The position numbers were made by a program, and so were the translations under genes. The notes under the pieces were generated by a model. That model was not told the origin of the DNA. It saw nothing but the letters and a program-made list of their open reading frames with translations, and did no database searches. From the NCBI GenBank assembly GCA_017622085.1, contig JAGARU010000124.1, positions 49,298 through 113,297 of the forward strand: 64,000 bases of DNA, in the 5' to 3' direction. Of the stretch, positions 43,906 through 51,830 are shown piece by piece (the stretch's first letter is position 1; each line of letters opens with the position of its first letter). The stretch is from Clostridia bacterium. Its GTDB lineage: Bacteria; Bacillota; Clostridia; Oscillospirales; CAG-272.

Positions 43906-44601
43906 ATGAAATATGCCCATGTCATCCCTGCGGTTTTTCTGTCCCGTCCCAACCGCTTTATTGCAAACGTAGAGATTGACGGTGAAGCCGCGGTTGCCCA
44001 CGTAAAAAATACCGGCCGCTGTCGGGAGCTTTTGGTTCCCGGATGTACTGTGTATCTGTCGGTGTCAGATAACCCGGCTCGAAAAACGAAATACGATTTG
44101 ATCGCGGTGAAAAAGCCTTGCGCGGATGGCCGTACCCGTTTGATCCATATGGATTCCCAAGCCCCCAACAAAATGGCCACGGAGTGGATTCTGCACTCTG
44201 GCTTGTTTTCTTCTGACGCAAAGGTTCGGCGGGAGGTCAAATATGGCAATTCCCGATTTGATCTATACGTAGAAGACGGATGCCGAAAATGCTTTGTGGA
44301 GGTCAAGGGCGTTACTCTGGAGCTGGATGGCGTAGCCATGTTCCCGGATGCCCCCACCGAGCGGGGAATCAAACATCTCAAGGAACTGATAGCCGCAAAG
44401 CAAGCCGGATACGAGGCCTACGTGCTATTTGTGATCCAGATGAAAGACATTTGTCTATTTCGTCCGAATGCCGCCACCCACGCCGCCTTTGCAACAGCGC
44501 TGAGGGATGCCGCCGAGGCAGGCGTTCATGTTTTGGCCTACGATTCTGCCGTCACCCCGGATAGCGCCATCCTTGATGCACCCGTCCCGGTAAAACTGTA
44601 A
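43906..44601 (+). CDS. sfsA: SfsA family nuclease-like protein
   Basis: The 231-residue protein matches SfsA: an N-terminal OB-like part (FLSRPNRFIANVEIDGEAAVAHVKNTGRCRELLVPG) and a C-terminal part with SRFDLYVEDGCRKCFVEVKGVTLELDGVAMFPDAPTERGIKHLKEL. The latter has the Asp, Glu and Lys of a PD-(D/E)xK nuclease site. SfsA was named for effects on sugar (maltose) gene expression in E. coli and binds DNA; nuclease activity is predicted from the fold. It starts 3 bp after the membrane regulator's stop region and is followed by a hypothetical gene 21 bp on. Confidence 0.92.
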   Translation: MKYAHVIPAVFLSRPNRFIANVEIDGEAAVAHVKNTGRCRELLVPGCTVYLSVSDNPARKTKYDLIAVKKPCADGRTRLIHMDSQAPNKMATEWILHSGLFSSDAKVRREVKYGNSRFDLYVEDGCRKCFVEVKGVTLELDGVAMFPDAPTERGIKHLKELIAAKQAGYEAYVLFVIQMKDICLFRPNAATHAAFATALRDAAEAGVHVLAYDSAVTPDSAILDAPVPVKL

Positions 44602-44622
44602 TTCTTGAAAGGAGATGCCACC

Positions 44623-45108
44623 ATGACCCGTGAGGAAGCTTACTACCGTCAGATTTTGCTGATGTCCGGCTTTGCCGATTTTTACGATGCGTGGTTGGAC
44701 AGCCTTTTGATCGAGGAAGACCCCCTGAGCGACGTAGTTCTCCGCCTCTCTGAATGTGGCGGCGACCAAAACCAAATCGTCTCTGCCCTGCATAGCTATT
44801 GTCAATCCGGTTCGGTTGATGAATGGGCGGTGCACGAATCCTTGCGCCTTTTCTTAAAGCAGGCCTACGGTGCAGGGGAAATGACCCGTGCAGAGGTCGC
44901 GAGCGCCATGTACCGTTTTTCCGTCAACCACCACGCAGTCACGGGGCATGATTGGGAGGACATGAACCGTCTTTCCGATTATTACAGCTTAGCCCCGCAC
45001 AGGGCTGACGGCTTATCCTGCTTTGACGCGGTCTTTCTCCCATTTTTAAATGACGACATATCCTTGGAGGACAAATTCTGGAATCAGTGGATCAACGATT
45101 CCCAATAA
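44623..45108 (+). CDS. Hypothetical helical protein
   Basis: I do not recognise a family. The 161-residue product is acidic, lacks signal or membrane segments, and looks all-helical (MTREEAYYRQILLMSGFADFYDAWLDSLLIEEDPLSDVVLRLSECG...). A longer start at 44605 overlaps the ribosome site. I use the ATG at 44623 with AAAGGAGATG upstream. It follows sfsA by 21 bp and ends 3 bp before a terminator, so it is the last gene of the sfsA transcript. Codon use is like its neighbours, supporting a real gene. Confidence 0.7.
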   Translation: MTREEAYYRQILLMSGFADFYDAWLDSLLIEEDPLSDVVLRLSECGGDQNQIVSALHSYCQSGSVDEWAVHESLRLFLKQAYGAGEMTRAEVASAMYRFSVNHHAVTGHDWEDMNRLSDYYSLAPHRADGLSCFDAVFLPFLNDDISLEDKFWNQWINDSQ

Positions 45109-45111
45109 TAA

Positions 45112-45150
45112 AATCCCGGCAAGCGTCTGGACGCTTGCCGGGATTCTTTC
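45112..45150 (+). terminator. Terminator after the sfsA unit
   Basis: A perfect stem of about 15 bp (AATCCCGGCAAGCGT and complement) with a tiny loop, followed by CTTTCG. The stem is strong and the T run weak. Confidence 0.7.
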
Positions 45151-45159
45151 GATTATTGA

Positions 45160-45197
45160 AAAAGCACACATGGCCTTGGTAGACAATGTGTGCTTTT
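45160..45197 (-). terminator. Terminator of tRNA-Ser
   Basis: On the minus strand AAAAGCACACAT pairs with ATGTGTGCTTTT, then TTC. It begins 6 bases after the tRNA 3' end. Confidence 0.8.
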
Positions 45198-45202
45198 CTG
45201 GC

Positions 45203-45287
45203 GGAAGCGGTGGGATTCGAACCCACGAGCCCGTGAGGACTACCTGATTTCGAGTCAGGGCCGTTATGACCACTTCGATACGCTTCC
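45203..45287 (-). tRNA. tRNA-Ser (anticodon CGA)
   Basis: The minus strand folds as an 85-base tRNA with a 7 bp acceptor (GGAAGCG / CGCTTCC). The anticodon stem CCTGA/TCAGG holds loop CTCGAAA, a long variable arm (GTCCTCACGGGC region) is present, and the T arm has GTTCGAATC. The long variable arm and anticodon CGA (reads UCG) make it serine. GCC rather than CCA follows the acceptor. Confidence 0.95.
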
Positions 45288-45319
45288 GTATTAGCTGGCT
45301 CAAAGAGCCTCGCCTATTT

Positions 45320-45348
45320 ATCATACCACATCGGAAGAAAATATGCAA
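45320..45348 (-). promoter_or_regulatory. tRNA-Ser promoter
   Basis: On the minus strand TTGCAT (45348-45343) and TATGAT (45325-45320), 17 bp apart, 32 bp before the tRNA. Nothing else is seen in this gap. Confidence 0.7.
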
Positions 45349-45390
45349 CAACTTTTTTCATCTTTGCAGAAAATTTACCAACAAAAAAAA

Positions 45391-45408
45391 GAAAGCCGAC
45401 CGGCTTTC
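45391..45408 (-). terminator. Terminator of the DUF4234 gene
   Basis: GAAAGCCG-AC-CGGCTTTC with A/T runs on both sides; on the minus strand a T run follows the stem. Confidence 0.75.
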
Positions 45409-45420
45409 TTTTTCATCGCA

Positions 45421-45753
45421 TTACGCGTTGGCGATCTTGTTCAAATCATTCTGCATCATACAGAAGTTGACGATGGTAAGGCCAAGGAGACCGAGGATCA
45501 GATACAGCACGGCATTGTCGCTGTGGGGAATGCCCTGATTCTTGCAACCCTCAGAGAACTTCTGCTCGGCGAGAAAGAAGCCAAGGAAGGGAAGGAAGAT
45601 CATCAAAACGATCTCAAGCGTACCGTTGTCGGCGGGATCCTTTACGGATATGGCGTCGCGGGTAATGCAGATTGCCCAGTAGATCATGTAGATACCGCAG
45701 GTGACGATGGAAAGGATGATCGCGGTAACGATGTTTCTTTGCTTGATGGTCAT
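45421..45753 (-). CDS. DUF4234 membrane protein
   Basis: The 110-residue protein starts MTIKQRNIVTAIILSIVTCGIYMIYWAICITRDA, the DUF4234 opening with a Cys-Gly-Ile-Tyr hairpin. Three hydrophobic segments lie at about 8-28, 46-64 and 78-98. It is a cytoplasmic membrane protein with no assigned function. AGGAGG lies before the ATG. It has its own promoter and terminator and is transcribed away from the DUF2752 gene. Confidence 0.8.
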   Translation of the reverse strand: MTIKQRNIVTAIILSIVTCGIYMIYWAICITRDAISVKDPADNGTLEIVLMIFLPFLGFFLAEQKFSEGCKNQGIPHSDNAVLYLILGLLGLTIVNFCMMQNDLNKIANA

Positions 45754-45779
45754 AGGAAACCTCCTGTTATTTTTTTCTC

Positions 45780-45808
45780 ATTGTATCATATTCCAAAGGC
45801 GGATGCAA
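45780..45808 (-). promoter_or_regulatory. Promoter of the DUF4234 gene
   Basis: On the minus strand TTGCAT (45808-45803) and TACAAT (45785-45780), 17 bp apart. Confidence 0.72.
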
Positions 45809-45835
45809 TATTTTTTTGCAAAAAGATCGCAACTC

Positions 45836-45864
45836 TTGCTATTTTGTCGCAATTGTACTAAAAT
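45836..45864 (+). promoter_or_regulatory. Promoter of the DUF2752 gene
   Basis: TTGCTA at 45836 and TAAAAT at 45859, 17 bp apart, 34 bp before the chosen start. Confidence 0.6.
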
Positions 45865-45898
45865 AAATCCATAAAGTGTGAAGAGGAGGGATTCCGTC

Positions 45899-46279
45899 GT
45901 GAATACAACCGTACGCCGTCGCTGGCGCAACGTTTTTCTGGTGGCACTATCGGTTTTGGCTGTCGGAATTGCCTACGCCGCCCTGTCCTCCTACGGCATC
46001 GCCATCCCCTGTGTTTTCAACGCGCTAACGGGACTTCTGTGCCCGGGATGCGGAAACACCCGCGCCGCCCGAGCCTTTCTCCGGCTGGACTTTTCCGCCG
46101 CGCTTTCGTATAACCTTATGGCACCCTTGGAGTTCTTCTATATCGCTTGGGTTCTTTTCTTCACCGTAAGGAGCTACCTCAAGGGAAACGGCGTCTCCTA
46201 TCGCCCTCCCGCCGTGGCCTTTGACGTTTGCGTTTTGGTTCTTGTTCTCGCGTGGGGAATTCTGCGGAATATTCTCTGA
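45899..46279 (+). CDS. DUF2752 membrane protein
   Basis: The 126-residue protein carries the DUF2752 motif CPGCGNTRAARAFLRLDFSAALSYN after a first hydrophobic helix, and two further helices follow. The two Cys of CPGC could bind metal or form a disulphide, but no function is known to me. A GTG at 45878 is in frame, but AGAGGAGGG lies between it and the GTG at 45899, so the latter is the start. It precedes the MFS gene, which has its own likely -10. Confidence 0.83.
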   Translation: MNTTVRRRWRNVFLVALSVLAVGIAYAALSSYGIAIPCVFNALTGLLCPGCGNTRAARAFLRLDFSAALSYNLMAPLEFFYIAWVLFFTVRSYLKGNGVSYRPPAVAFDVCVLVLVLAWGILRNIL

Positions 46280-46284
46280 ATGGG

Positions 46285-46313
46285 TGGACTTCCCTCGCAG
46301 AATGTGCTATAAT
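46285..46313 (+). promoter_or_regulatory. Weak promoter of the MFS gene
   Basis: TGGACT at 46285 and a perfect TATAAT at 46308, 17 bp apart. The -35 matches at four of six positions. Confidence 0.5.
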
Positions 46314-46345
46314 CCCCCATAGCAACAAGAAAGGATGGCATTACA

Positions 46346-47587
46346 ATGAATCTGAAAAACACCGGCCGCCTGAAGGCGGCCTGCTATATGACCAACGTAA
46401 CCATGTCCGTGGTCGGCAATCTTTCCCCCGTACTGTTTATGACCTTCCGCGACCTGTACGGCATCTCCTACTCGCTTTTGGGGCTTTTGGTTCTGGTCAA
46501 CTTCGTAACACAGCTGACCGTAGACTTGATCTTCTCCTTCTTCTCCCACAAATTTAATATTCCCATGGCTGTTAAAATAACGCCGGTGTTGGCCGCTATT
46601 GGCTTGGTTCTGTACGCTCTTGTGCCGTTCCTGTTCCCAAATGCCATTTACGCAGGTCTTGTGATTTCAACTATCGTCTTTTCTTCCGCCAGCGGCTTCG
46701 CCGAGGTTCTGATTTCACCCACCATCGCGGCCATCCCCTCGAAGGACCCCGACCGCGAAATGAGCAAGCTTCACTCCATCTACGCGTGGGGCGTAGTGGG
46801 CGTCATCGTGATCAGTACCGTGTTCCTTTACTTTGTGGGACATTCCTATTGGCAGTTCCTGGCCGCCTTCTTTGCGCTGATTCCCATTGCGGCCTTCCTG
46901 CTTTTTGCCGGATGCACCGTTCCCACCATGTCCACCCCGGAAAAGACCGGCGGTGTGCTCACCTATCTTAAGCGCCCGGTTCTTTGGCTTTGTGTGTTTG
47001 CCATCTTCCTTGGCGGCGCAACGGAATGTACCATGGCACAGTGGTGCTCCGGTTATCTCGAAAAGGCCATTCAGATTCCCAAGCTTTGGGGTGATATCTT
47101 CGGCGTGGCGCTCTTTGGCGTTATGCTTGGCATTGGCCGTTCTCTCTACGCAAAAATCGGTAAAAACATCGGCAAGGTACTCTTCTGGGGTGCCATCGGT
47201 TCCACCCTTTGTTATCTGATTTCCGCCCTTTGCCCCATCCCCGTAATCGGTCTGTTTGCTTGCGCCTTCACCGGTTTCTGCGCCTCTATGATGTGGCCGG
47301 GCTCCCTTGTGGTGGCGGAGGAAAAATTGCCCGATGGCGGCGTGTTTATTTTCGCTATGATGGCCGCCGGCGGTGACCTTGGCGCATCGGTTGGCCCCCA
47401 GCTTGTGGGCGTAATTACCGATGCTGTCATTGCCAACCCCACGGCCGCTGATCTGGCGTTCCGTTTGAGCATGACCACCGAGCAGCTGGGCATGAAGGCA
47501 GGTATGCTGGTAGGAAGTCTTTTCCCGATCGTCGGCATCCTGATCTTTGCCCTCGTCCGCCGCAGCCTCAAAAAGAAAGAAGCATAA
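46346..47587 (+). CDS. MFS transporter
   Basis: The 413-residue protein has twelve hydrophobic helices of the major facilitator superfamily, with the characteristic inter-helix loop after helix 2 poorly conserved. It resembles the FucP/sugar:cation and nucleoside-type branch of Clostridia (LSPVLFMTFRDLYGISYSLLGLLVLVNF at the start). The central loop and GGATECTMAQWCSGYLEKA in helix 7 are notable features. It would move a small solute across the cytoplasmic membrane by ion coupling. Substrate not predictable. AAGAAAGGA precedes the ATG; a terminator follows the stop. Confidence 0.85.
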   Translation: MNLKNTGRLKAACYMTNVTMSVVGNLSPVLFMTFRDLYGISYSLLGLLVLVNFVTQLTVDLIFSFFSHKFNIPMAVKITPVLAAIGLVLYALVPFLFPNAIYAGLVISTIVFSSASGFAEVLISPTIAAIPSKDPDREMSKLHSIYAWGVVGVIVISTVFLYFVGHSYWQFLAAFFALIPIAAFLLFAGCTVPTMSTPEKTGGVLTYLKRPVLWLCVFAIFLGGATECTMAQWCSGYLEKAIQIPKLWGDIFGVALFGVMLGIGRSLYAKIGKNIGKVLFWGAIGSTLCYLISALCPIPVIGLFACAFTGFCASMMWPGSLVVAEEKLPDGGVFIFAMMAAGGDLGASVGPQLVGVITDAVIANPTAADLAFRLSMTTEQLGMKAGMLVGSLFPIVGILIFALVRRSLKKKEA

Positions 47588-47588
47588 G

Positions 47589-47625
47589 AAAGGTCCCAAG
47601 TGTTATGCACTTGGGACTTTGTTTT
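47589..47625. terminator. Terminator between the MFS gene and rtcB
   Basis: GTCCCAAGTG pairs with CACTTGGGAC, extended by AAAG/TTT, followed by GTTTT. It is usable from both sides (rtcB ends at 47633). Confidence 0.8.
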
Positions 47626-47632
47626 ATGGGCT

Positions 47633-48805
47633 CTAACAGGCTTTGAAATTATACACCGGGCGAAGCGTTTCCTCTACATGGACCGTGTCGCCAATTTGAC
47701 TAAGGATCTTCTCCGGCGGCTTGTACGCCATGGGGCATTCGTCAAGGGAACCGATTTGGGCCGTGGTGGTATAAATACCCGCCATCTCCCGCTGGAATTC
47801 CTCCACTGTGTACGCATGCCTGGCATCGCTGCGACTGCATATGCGACCTGCCCCGTGAGGAGCGGAAAAGTTCCACTCCGGGTTACCCAAGCCGACGCCA
47901 AGGATCGCGCCGTCCCTCATGTTGAGGGGAATGATGATTGGTTCTCCCATTCGCGCGGAAATAGCACCCTTGCGCAGAATCCTGTGCTCCGGGTCAATAT
48001 AATTGTGCACACAGGAGAATCGATCCTTCACCGTAAATCCCATTGCTTCGCAGATCCGTGCGGCAATCGTTTTCCGGTTCGCATCGGCAAAGGCGGTTAC
48101 TAACTGCATATCGTGTACGTATTCATCAAAGGGCACGCCCTCAAGGATCGCCTCTTCGCGTCGTAGCTTTATGCCGGAAGACCGTGCTTTGATTTGGTAG
48201 CCGTACGTCTCGTCTTTGTCTTCGCGTTGGATGTGCTTGGTCTGCTTGCGTAGCTTTTTGCACTGTTGGCGGTAGGCCAGCTCCTGGTAGTAGGTGGCCA
48301 CGTCACTGCCAAGCTGTCGGGATCCGGAATGGATGATCAGCACGAGTGTTCCATCTCCGGCGCGATCCAATTCAATAAAATGATTACCGCCGCCGAGGGT
48401 GCCCAGACTTCGCATGGCGCGCCCCTCGTCCACGTAATCCCGAGCGATCATCGCGGACAGATCAAAGAACGCTTGCGGCACGTCCTGCAGCTTGGCGCCG
48501 CATGGCACCAGGGCATGAACCGCTTGGTCGAGAGATGGAAGATCCACGTCCCTCTCCTTCAGAATCACAACCTCCATGCCGCACCCAATGTCTACTCCAA
48601 CCAGCGCCGGATTGACGCGCCCGTTCAGAGTCATGGTTGTTCCTACGGCAACGTTCTTACCCGCATGAGTGTCGGGCATAATTCGTATTTTGCTTTCGGC
48701 GTAGGCCTCCTCTCGCAAAAGGGAAGCCAGCTGTGTTTTGGTTTGCTTATCGATGGTATCTGCAAATACAATTGCAGAATTTCGTTTTCCTTTCAGTTCG
48801 ATCAT
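47633..48805 (-). CDS. rtcB: RtcB family RNA ligase
   Basis: RtcB joins 2',3'-cyclic phosphate (via 3'-phosphate) and 5'-OH RNA ends using GTP and manganese. The 390-residue protein has the metal-site motifs MPDTHAGK, VGVDIGCGM and GTLGGGNHFIEL, plus HSGSRQLG and the guanylylated His in SAPHGAGR. It is a bit shorter than E. coli RtcB (408). No archease, RtcA or RtcR-like sigma-54 activator is nearby, so control differs from the proteobacterial rtc operon. It has a promoter buried in the upstream terminator and a leader of about 90 bases with a possible small ORF. Confidence 0.93.
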   Translation of the reverse strand: MIELKGKRNSAIVFADTIDKQTKTQLASLLREEAYAESKIRIMPDTHAGKNVAVGTTMTLNGRVNPALVGVDIGCGMEVVILKERDVDLPSLDQAVHALVPCGAKLQDVPQAFFDLSAMIARDYVDEGRAMRSLGTLGGGNHFIELDRAGDGTLVLIIHSGSRQLGSDVATYYQELAYRQQCKKLRKQTKHIQREDKDETYGYQIKARSSGIKLRREEAILEGVPFDEYVHDMQLVTAFADANRKTIAARICEAMGFTVKDRFSCVHNYIDPEHRILRKGAISARMGEPIIIPLNMRDGAILGVGLGNPEWNFSAPHGAGRICSRSDARHAYTVEEFQREMAGIYTTTAQIGSLDECPMAYKPPEKILSQIGDTVHVEETLRPVYNFKAC

Positions 48806-48866
48806 TCTGTCTCCTATTTAATTGTAAAAATTCGGTTGTTCTTTTAAAAATACAGGTTGCAGACAT
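48747..48866 (-). CDS. Possible 39-residue leader ORF overlapping rtcB
   Basis: An ATG at 48866 is preceded by AAGGAG at good distance. The frame runs 39 codons to a TAA at 48749-48747, overlapping the first 59 bases of rtcB in another frame. The predicted peptide is basic with four Cys (one at residue 5 and a C-x-C-x-x-C-like cluster near the end). It could couple or compete with rtcB translation. No homologue is recalled, and overlap with rtcB codons may explain its openness. Confidence 0.25.
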   Translation of the reverse strand: MSATCIFKRTTEFLQLNRRQNDRTERKTKFCNCICRYHR

Positions 48867-48901
48867 AATGATCAACTCCTTATCACTTTATTGGTAGTTA
48901 C

Positions 48902-48930
48902 ATTATAGCAAAAGCACCGCGAATTGTCAA
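48902..48930 (-). promoter_or_regulatory. rtcB promoter inside the upstream terminator
   Basis: On the minus strand TTGACA (48930-48925) and TATAAT (48907-48902), exactly 17 bp apart. The -35 is in the loop and the spacer covers the 3' arm of the terminator at 48911-48943. Confidence 0.85.
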
Positions 48931-48943
48931 CTCGCGGTGCTTT
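48911..48943 (-). terminator. Terminator of the atp/glycosidase/ferredoxin unit
   Basis: AAAGCACCGCGA pairs perfectly with TCGCGGTGCTTT around a 9-base loop; on the minus strand CTTTTG follows. Confidence 0.78.
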
Positions 48944-49002
48944 GTTGGGTATGAATCACTTGTTTTTTGTAGACTCAGCCATTTGCCTGAAGGCGGGGGG
49001 AA

Positions 49003-49188
49003 TCAGTCGTTACCGTCATCCCAATAGATGCATTTTTTCAAGCACTCTCCGCAATGGGTACAGCCTTCGTCTACTACGGGGGCGGGAAAGCCCAATGCAT
49101 TTCTCTGGAATGTGATGTGCACACAGCCTTTGCAGTCTCCACACCCTACGCATAGTCCCGCATCGGTAACCGTTTTGACGTTATTCAT
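49003..49188 (-). CDS. Small 4Fe-4S ferredoxin-like protein
   Basis: The 61-residue protein has two cysteine groups. C13-C16-C19-C22 has only two residues before the last Cys instead of the usual three, and C43-C46-C49-C53 is standard but without the following Pro. Two 4Fe-4S clusters are likely, the first with odd geometry. It would carry electrons in the cytoplasm. The ATG at 49188 lies inside the end of the xylosidase gene (8 bp overlap) with GGAGG upstream, so it is translated from the same message. A link between a glycosidase and a ferredoxin is not obvious. Confidence 0.8.
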   Translation of the reverse strand: MNNVKTVTDAGLCVGCGDCKGCVHITFQRNALGFPAPVVDEGCTHCGECLKKCIYWDDGND

Positions 49189-50767
49189 TGTTCAGCCTCC
49201 TATAAGTAAAGCTCTCAAAATCGGCGCAGAGCTCTCGTCCGGTCAGATCTTGGCATGCCATTCCGATAAAGGTTCCGGTGTGGCCCTCGTGGCCGATTGC
49301 GCCGTAGGCCTCGTCGGACAGATCGGAGCAATCAAGCGAACCGCCAATTTCCGTAAAGGACTCGCCGTCAAGGGAGTAGGAGAAGCACAGAGTCAGCTCC
49401 TCAATTTTCACTCTCAGCCATACGACGGAAGCCCCGTCTACCGGTACGCCGTGCATCAAGGGATCGTAGAATTTCAGGTTGTCCCGCACCAAGATGCGAA
49501 GCTCCCGATTTCCGTTCTCATCCGCCGACAGATACAGGTAGAAGAAGTTGTAGGTGTCATAGAAAACGGTGAGGCCTGCCATCTGCTGGAAGTCCTCGGG
49601 ATGGAACTCCAGCTTGACCGTAGCCTCCGCCCGATGCGCATCCAACCGACGAGCCACCAGTGACTGGTTGTTCCATGAGGTAATGGCCTCATGGCCGTAC
49701 AGGCGCAAGAATCCGGGGCGATCGGTAAGAGATCCCATCCAGTCAAGGGGCAGACGCAAGGTCTTGAAATGGGGCGGCAGAACGCCCGGTGCAAAGGTGT
49801 CCGTTTCGGGCAGAGCGGGGTAGCACACCTCGGGCAGATCCACCTCATAGGTGATGGGCGGCGTTGTTCCGCCGTTCTTCAACCGAAGCCAGCCTTCCTC
49901 GTTCCAAACCACCTCGGCGATACAGCACTCGCGGCCAAGAATGCACCGCTTTTTCTCCGTGATGGGCCGTCCGCACAGGTACGCCACGTAGCAAGCGCCG
50001 TGGGGCGTGTCAATGTAGGAGGCGTGTCCCGTTCTCTGCAGATACGATTCGGGATCGTTCCGAACAGTCAGGAGCGGCTGGGGATCGGACTCATAGGGAC
50101 CGAAAATTGAGCGGGAACGGGCAATCCGTACGCCGTGATTGTACATCGTACCGCCCTCCGCTACCATCAGGTAGTAATAGCCGTCCTTTTTATAAAGGTG
50201 GGGCGCTTCCGTGCCGCCGACCTCGGTGCCCTTGTAAATATTCATGGGCTTGCCGACCAGCTTTTGCTCCGCCTCAGAGTATTCCTGAATCAGAATGCCC
50301 TCAAAGTCGTGGCGCTCCATGCGGTGATCCCAGCGCATATTCACCAGATATTTCTTCCCGTCGTCATCGTGGAACAGGGAAGGGTCAAATCCGCTGGAAT
50401 TAAGATAAATGGGCTCCGACCAAGGGCCGCAAATATCGGTGGCCGTTACCAGATAGTTGGGCGTGTCCTTAAACACACCGTGGAAGTTTTTCACGTTGGT
50501 GTAGATCAGATAGAAGGTCCCGTCGCAGTACGACAGGCAGGGCGCCCAGATACCGCCGGAATTGGGCGCACCCTTCATATCCAGCTGAGAAAAGCGACTC
50601 AGCGGAGAGGGAAGCTCCTCCCAATGAACCAGATCACGGGAGTGATACAGCTGTACGCCGCCAAACCACTGGAAGGTGGAGGTGGCCAGATAGTAGTCCT
50701 CACCTACCCGCAAAATGGAGGGGTCGGGATGGAAGCCGGGCAAAACGGGATTGGTACCTTGTAACAT
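49181..50767 (-). CDS. Beta-xylosidase / arabinosidase, GH43
   Basis: The 528-residue enzyme matches the GH43 subfamily 11 layout. A five-bladed propeller (about 1-310) carries the general base Asp in GFHPDPSI, the pKa-tuning Asp in SSGFDPSLF and the acid Glu in GGTEAPHLY. A C-terminal beta-sandwich follows (about 330-528, with FHPEDFQQMAGLTVFYDTYNFFYLYLS). It removes xylose, or arabinose, from short oligosaccharides. No signal peptide, so cytoplasmic. An ATG at 50800 would overlap the upstream gene; I use 50767 with GCGAGG before it. It follows the GH29 gene by 16 bp. Confidence 0.9.
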   Translation of the reverse strand: MLQGTNPVLPGFHPDPSILRVGEDYYLATSTFQWFGGVQLYHSRDLVHWEELPSPLSRFSQLDMKGAPNSGGIWAPCLSYCDGTFYLIYTNVKNFHGVFKDTPNYLVTATDICGPWSEPIYLNSSGFDPSLFHDDDGKKYLVNMRWDHRMERHDFEGILIQEYSEAEQKLVGKPMNIYKGTEVGGTEAPHLYKKDGYYYLMVAEGGTMYNHGVRIARSRSIFGPYESDPQPLLTVRNDPESYLQRTGHASYIDTPHGACYVAYLCGRPITEKKRCILGRECCIAEVVWNEEGWLRLKNGGTTPPITYEVDLPEVCYPALPETDTFAPGVLPPHFKTLRLPLDWMGSLTDRPGFLRLYGHEAITSWNNQSLVARRLDAHRAEATVKLEFHPEDFQQMAGLTVFYDTYNFFYLYLSADENGNRELRILVRDNLKFYDPLMHGVPVDGASVVWLRVKIEELTLCFSYSLDGESFTEIGGSLDCSDLSDEAYGAIGHEGHTGTFIGMACQDLTGRELCADFESFTYRRLNNE

Positions 50768-50783
50768 ATTGTAACCTCGCTTC

Positions 50784-51815
50784 TTACTTTGTTTCAGCAT
50801 CCTCCAGCTCCTTCACACGGCGGAGGATCCGGATAGCCTGCAGGGGGAAGCGGCCCAGATGATCCGGGCCGATGTTGATGAGATAGTTGATGCCCATAGC
50901 GTTCAGCCGCTTCTTGTTTTCGTAGATCACCTCAGGGCTCTTCCAATTGTTATCAAGGGAAGCGTAGCCCCAAGAGTCGTTCAAGGTGCAGGCGGACTCG
51001 TAAAGCCCGTAGGGCGAGGGCTTGAAGCCGCAAATGTCGTTATAATCTACGTCGCCGCTGACCGTTTCGGGCATTTCCCGGGGAATTTCGTTGTCGCCGA
51101 GGGAAACGTAGTCGTAGGCGCCGTTGCCAAGACGGGAGTTCACAAGGCAGTCGGGCTGAGCCTCCTTTACGACCTCATAGATCTTGCGGCTCTGCTCCGC
51201 CGATACCGTCATGGGCACGTCAAACCAAACCAGACAGATCTCCCCATACTTGGTCATGATCTCCTTGATCTGGGGCAGGATCTTCTTTTCAAAAACAATG
51301 TCGTAGTGCTTTTTCGATGCATCGGGAAAATCCCAGGAATTATCCCATGAGGCGCCGGCACAGCCGCGGGGATCGGACAAATAGCCGCCGCCGTGCTCCT
51401 CGTGCCAGTCCAGATCCTGGGAGTAATAAAGACCCAGCTTGAGCCCGTACTTTTTGCAGGCCGCCGCCAGCTCGCCAATGATATCCCGGCCGAAGGGCGT
51501 TGCATCGCAGATATTAAAGGGATCGGCCTCGGATTTGAACAGCGCAAAGCCGTCGTGATGCTTGGAGGTGATGACGAAATACTTCATGCCGCATTCCGCC
51601 GCAAAGCGTACCCACTCCTCCGCATCAAAATAGATGGGGTTAAAGGCGTGAGCCATCCGCTCCATTTCCGCATTGGGAATCTGCTGATGGGATTGGATCC
51701 ACTCCGCATAGTGGCTGGATGGGCGGCCGTGATAGGTGCCACCCAGCATGGAATAAAGGCCAAAATGAATCATCAGGCCGTATTTTGCTTCTTTAAACCA
51801 TTTAATATTATCCAT
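50784..51815 (-). CDS. Alpha-L-fucosidase-like enzyme, GH29
   Basis: The 343-residue protein resembles the catalytic barrel of GH29: WFKEAKYGLMIHFGLYSMLGG, YFVITSKHHDGFALF, DIIGELAAACKKYGLKLGLYYSQDLDW, and LVWFDVP, where Asp is the usual nucleophile. It has no C-terminal carbohydrate domain and is shorter than classical fucosidases (about 440-500). Fucose specificity is therefore probable, not certain. It lacks a signal peptide. Its AAGGAG site begins only a few bases after the T run of the atp terminator, so it has no room for its own promoter there. Confidence 0.82.
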   Translation of the reverse strand: MDNIKWFKEAKYGLMIHFGLYSMLGGTYHGRPSSHYAEWIQSHQQIPNAEMERMAHAFNPIYFDAEEWVRFAAECGMKYFVITSKHHDGFALFKSEADPFNICDATPFGRDIIGELAAACKKYGLKLGLYYSQDLDWHEEHGGGYLSDPRGCAGASWDNSWDFPDASKKHYDIVFEKKILPQIKEIMTKYGEICLVWFDVPMTVSAEQSRKIYEVVKEAQPDCLVNSRLGNGAYDYVSLGDNEIPREMPETVSGDVDYNDICGFKPSPYGLYESACTLNDSWGYASLDNNWKSPEVIYENKKRLNAMGINYLINIGPDHLGRFPLQAIRILRRVKELEDAETK

Positions 51816-51830
51816 AAATTCTCCTTGAAA

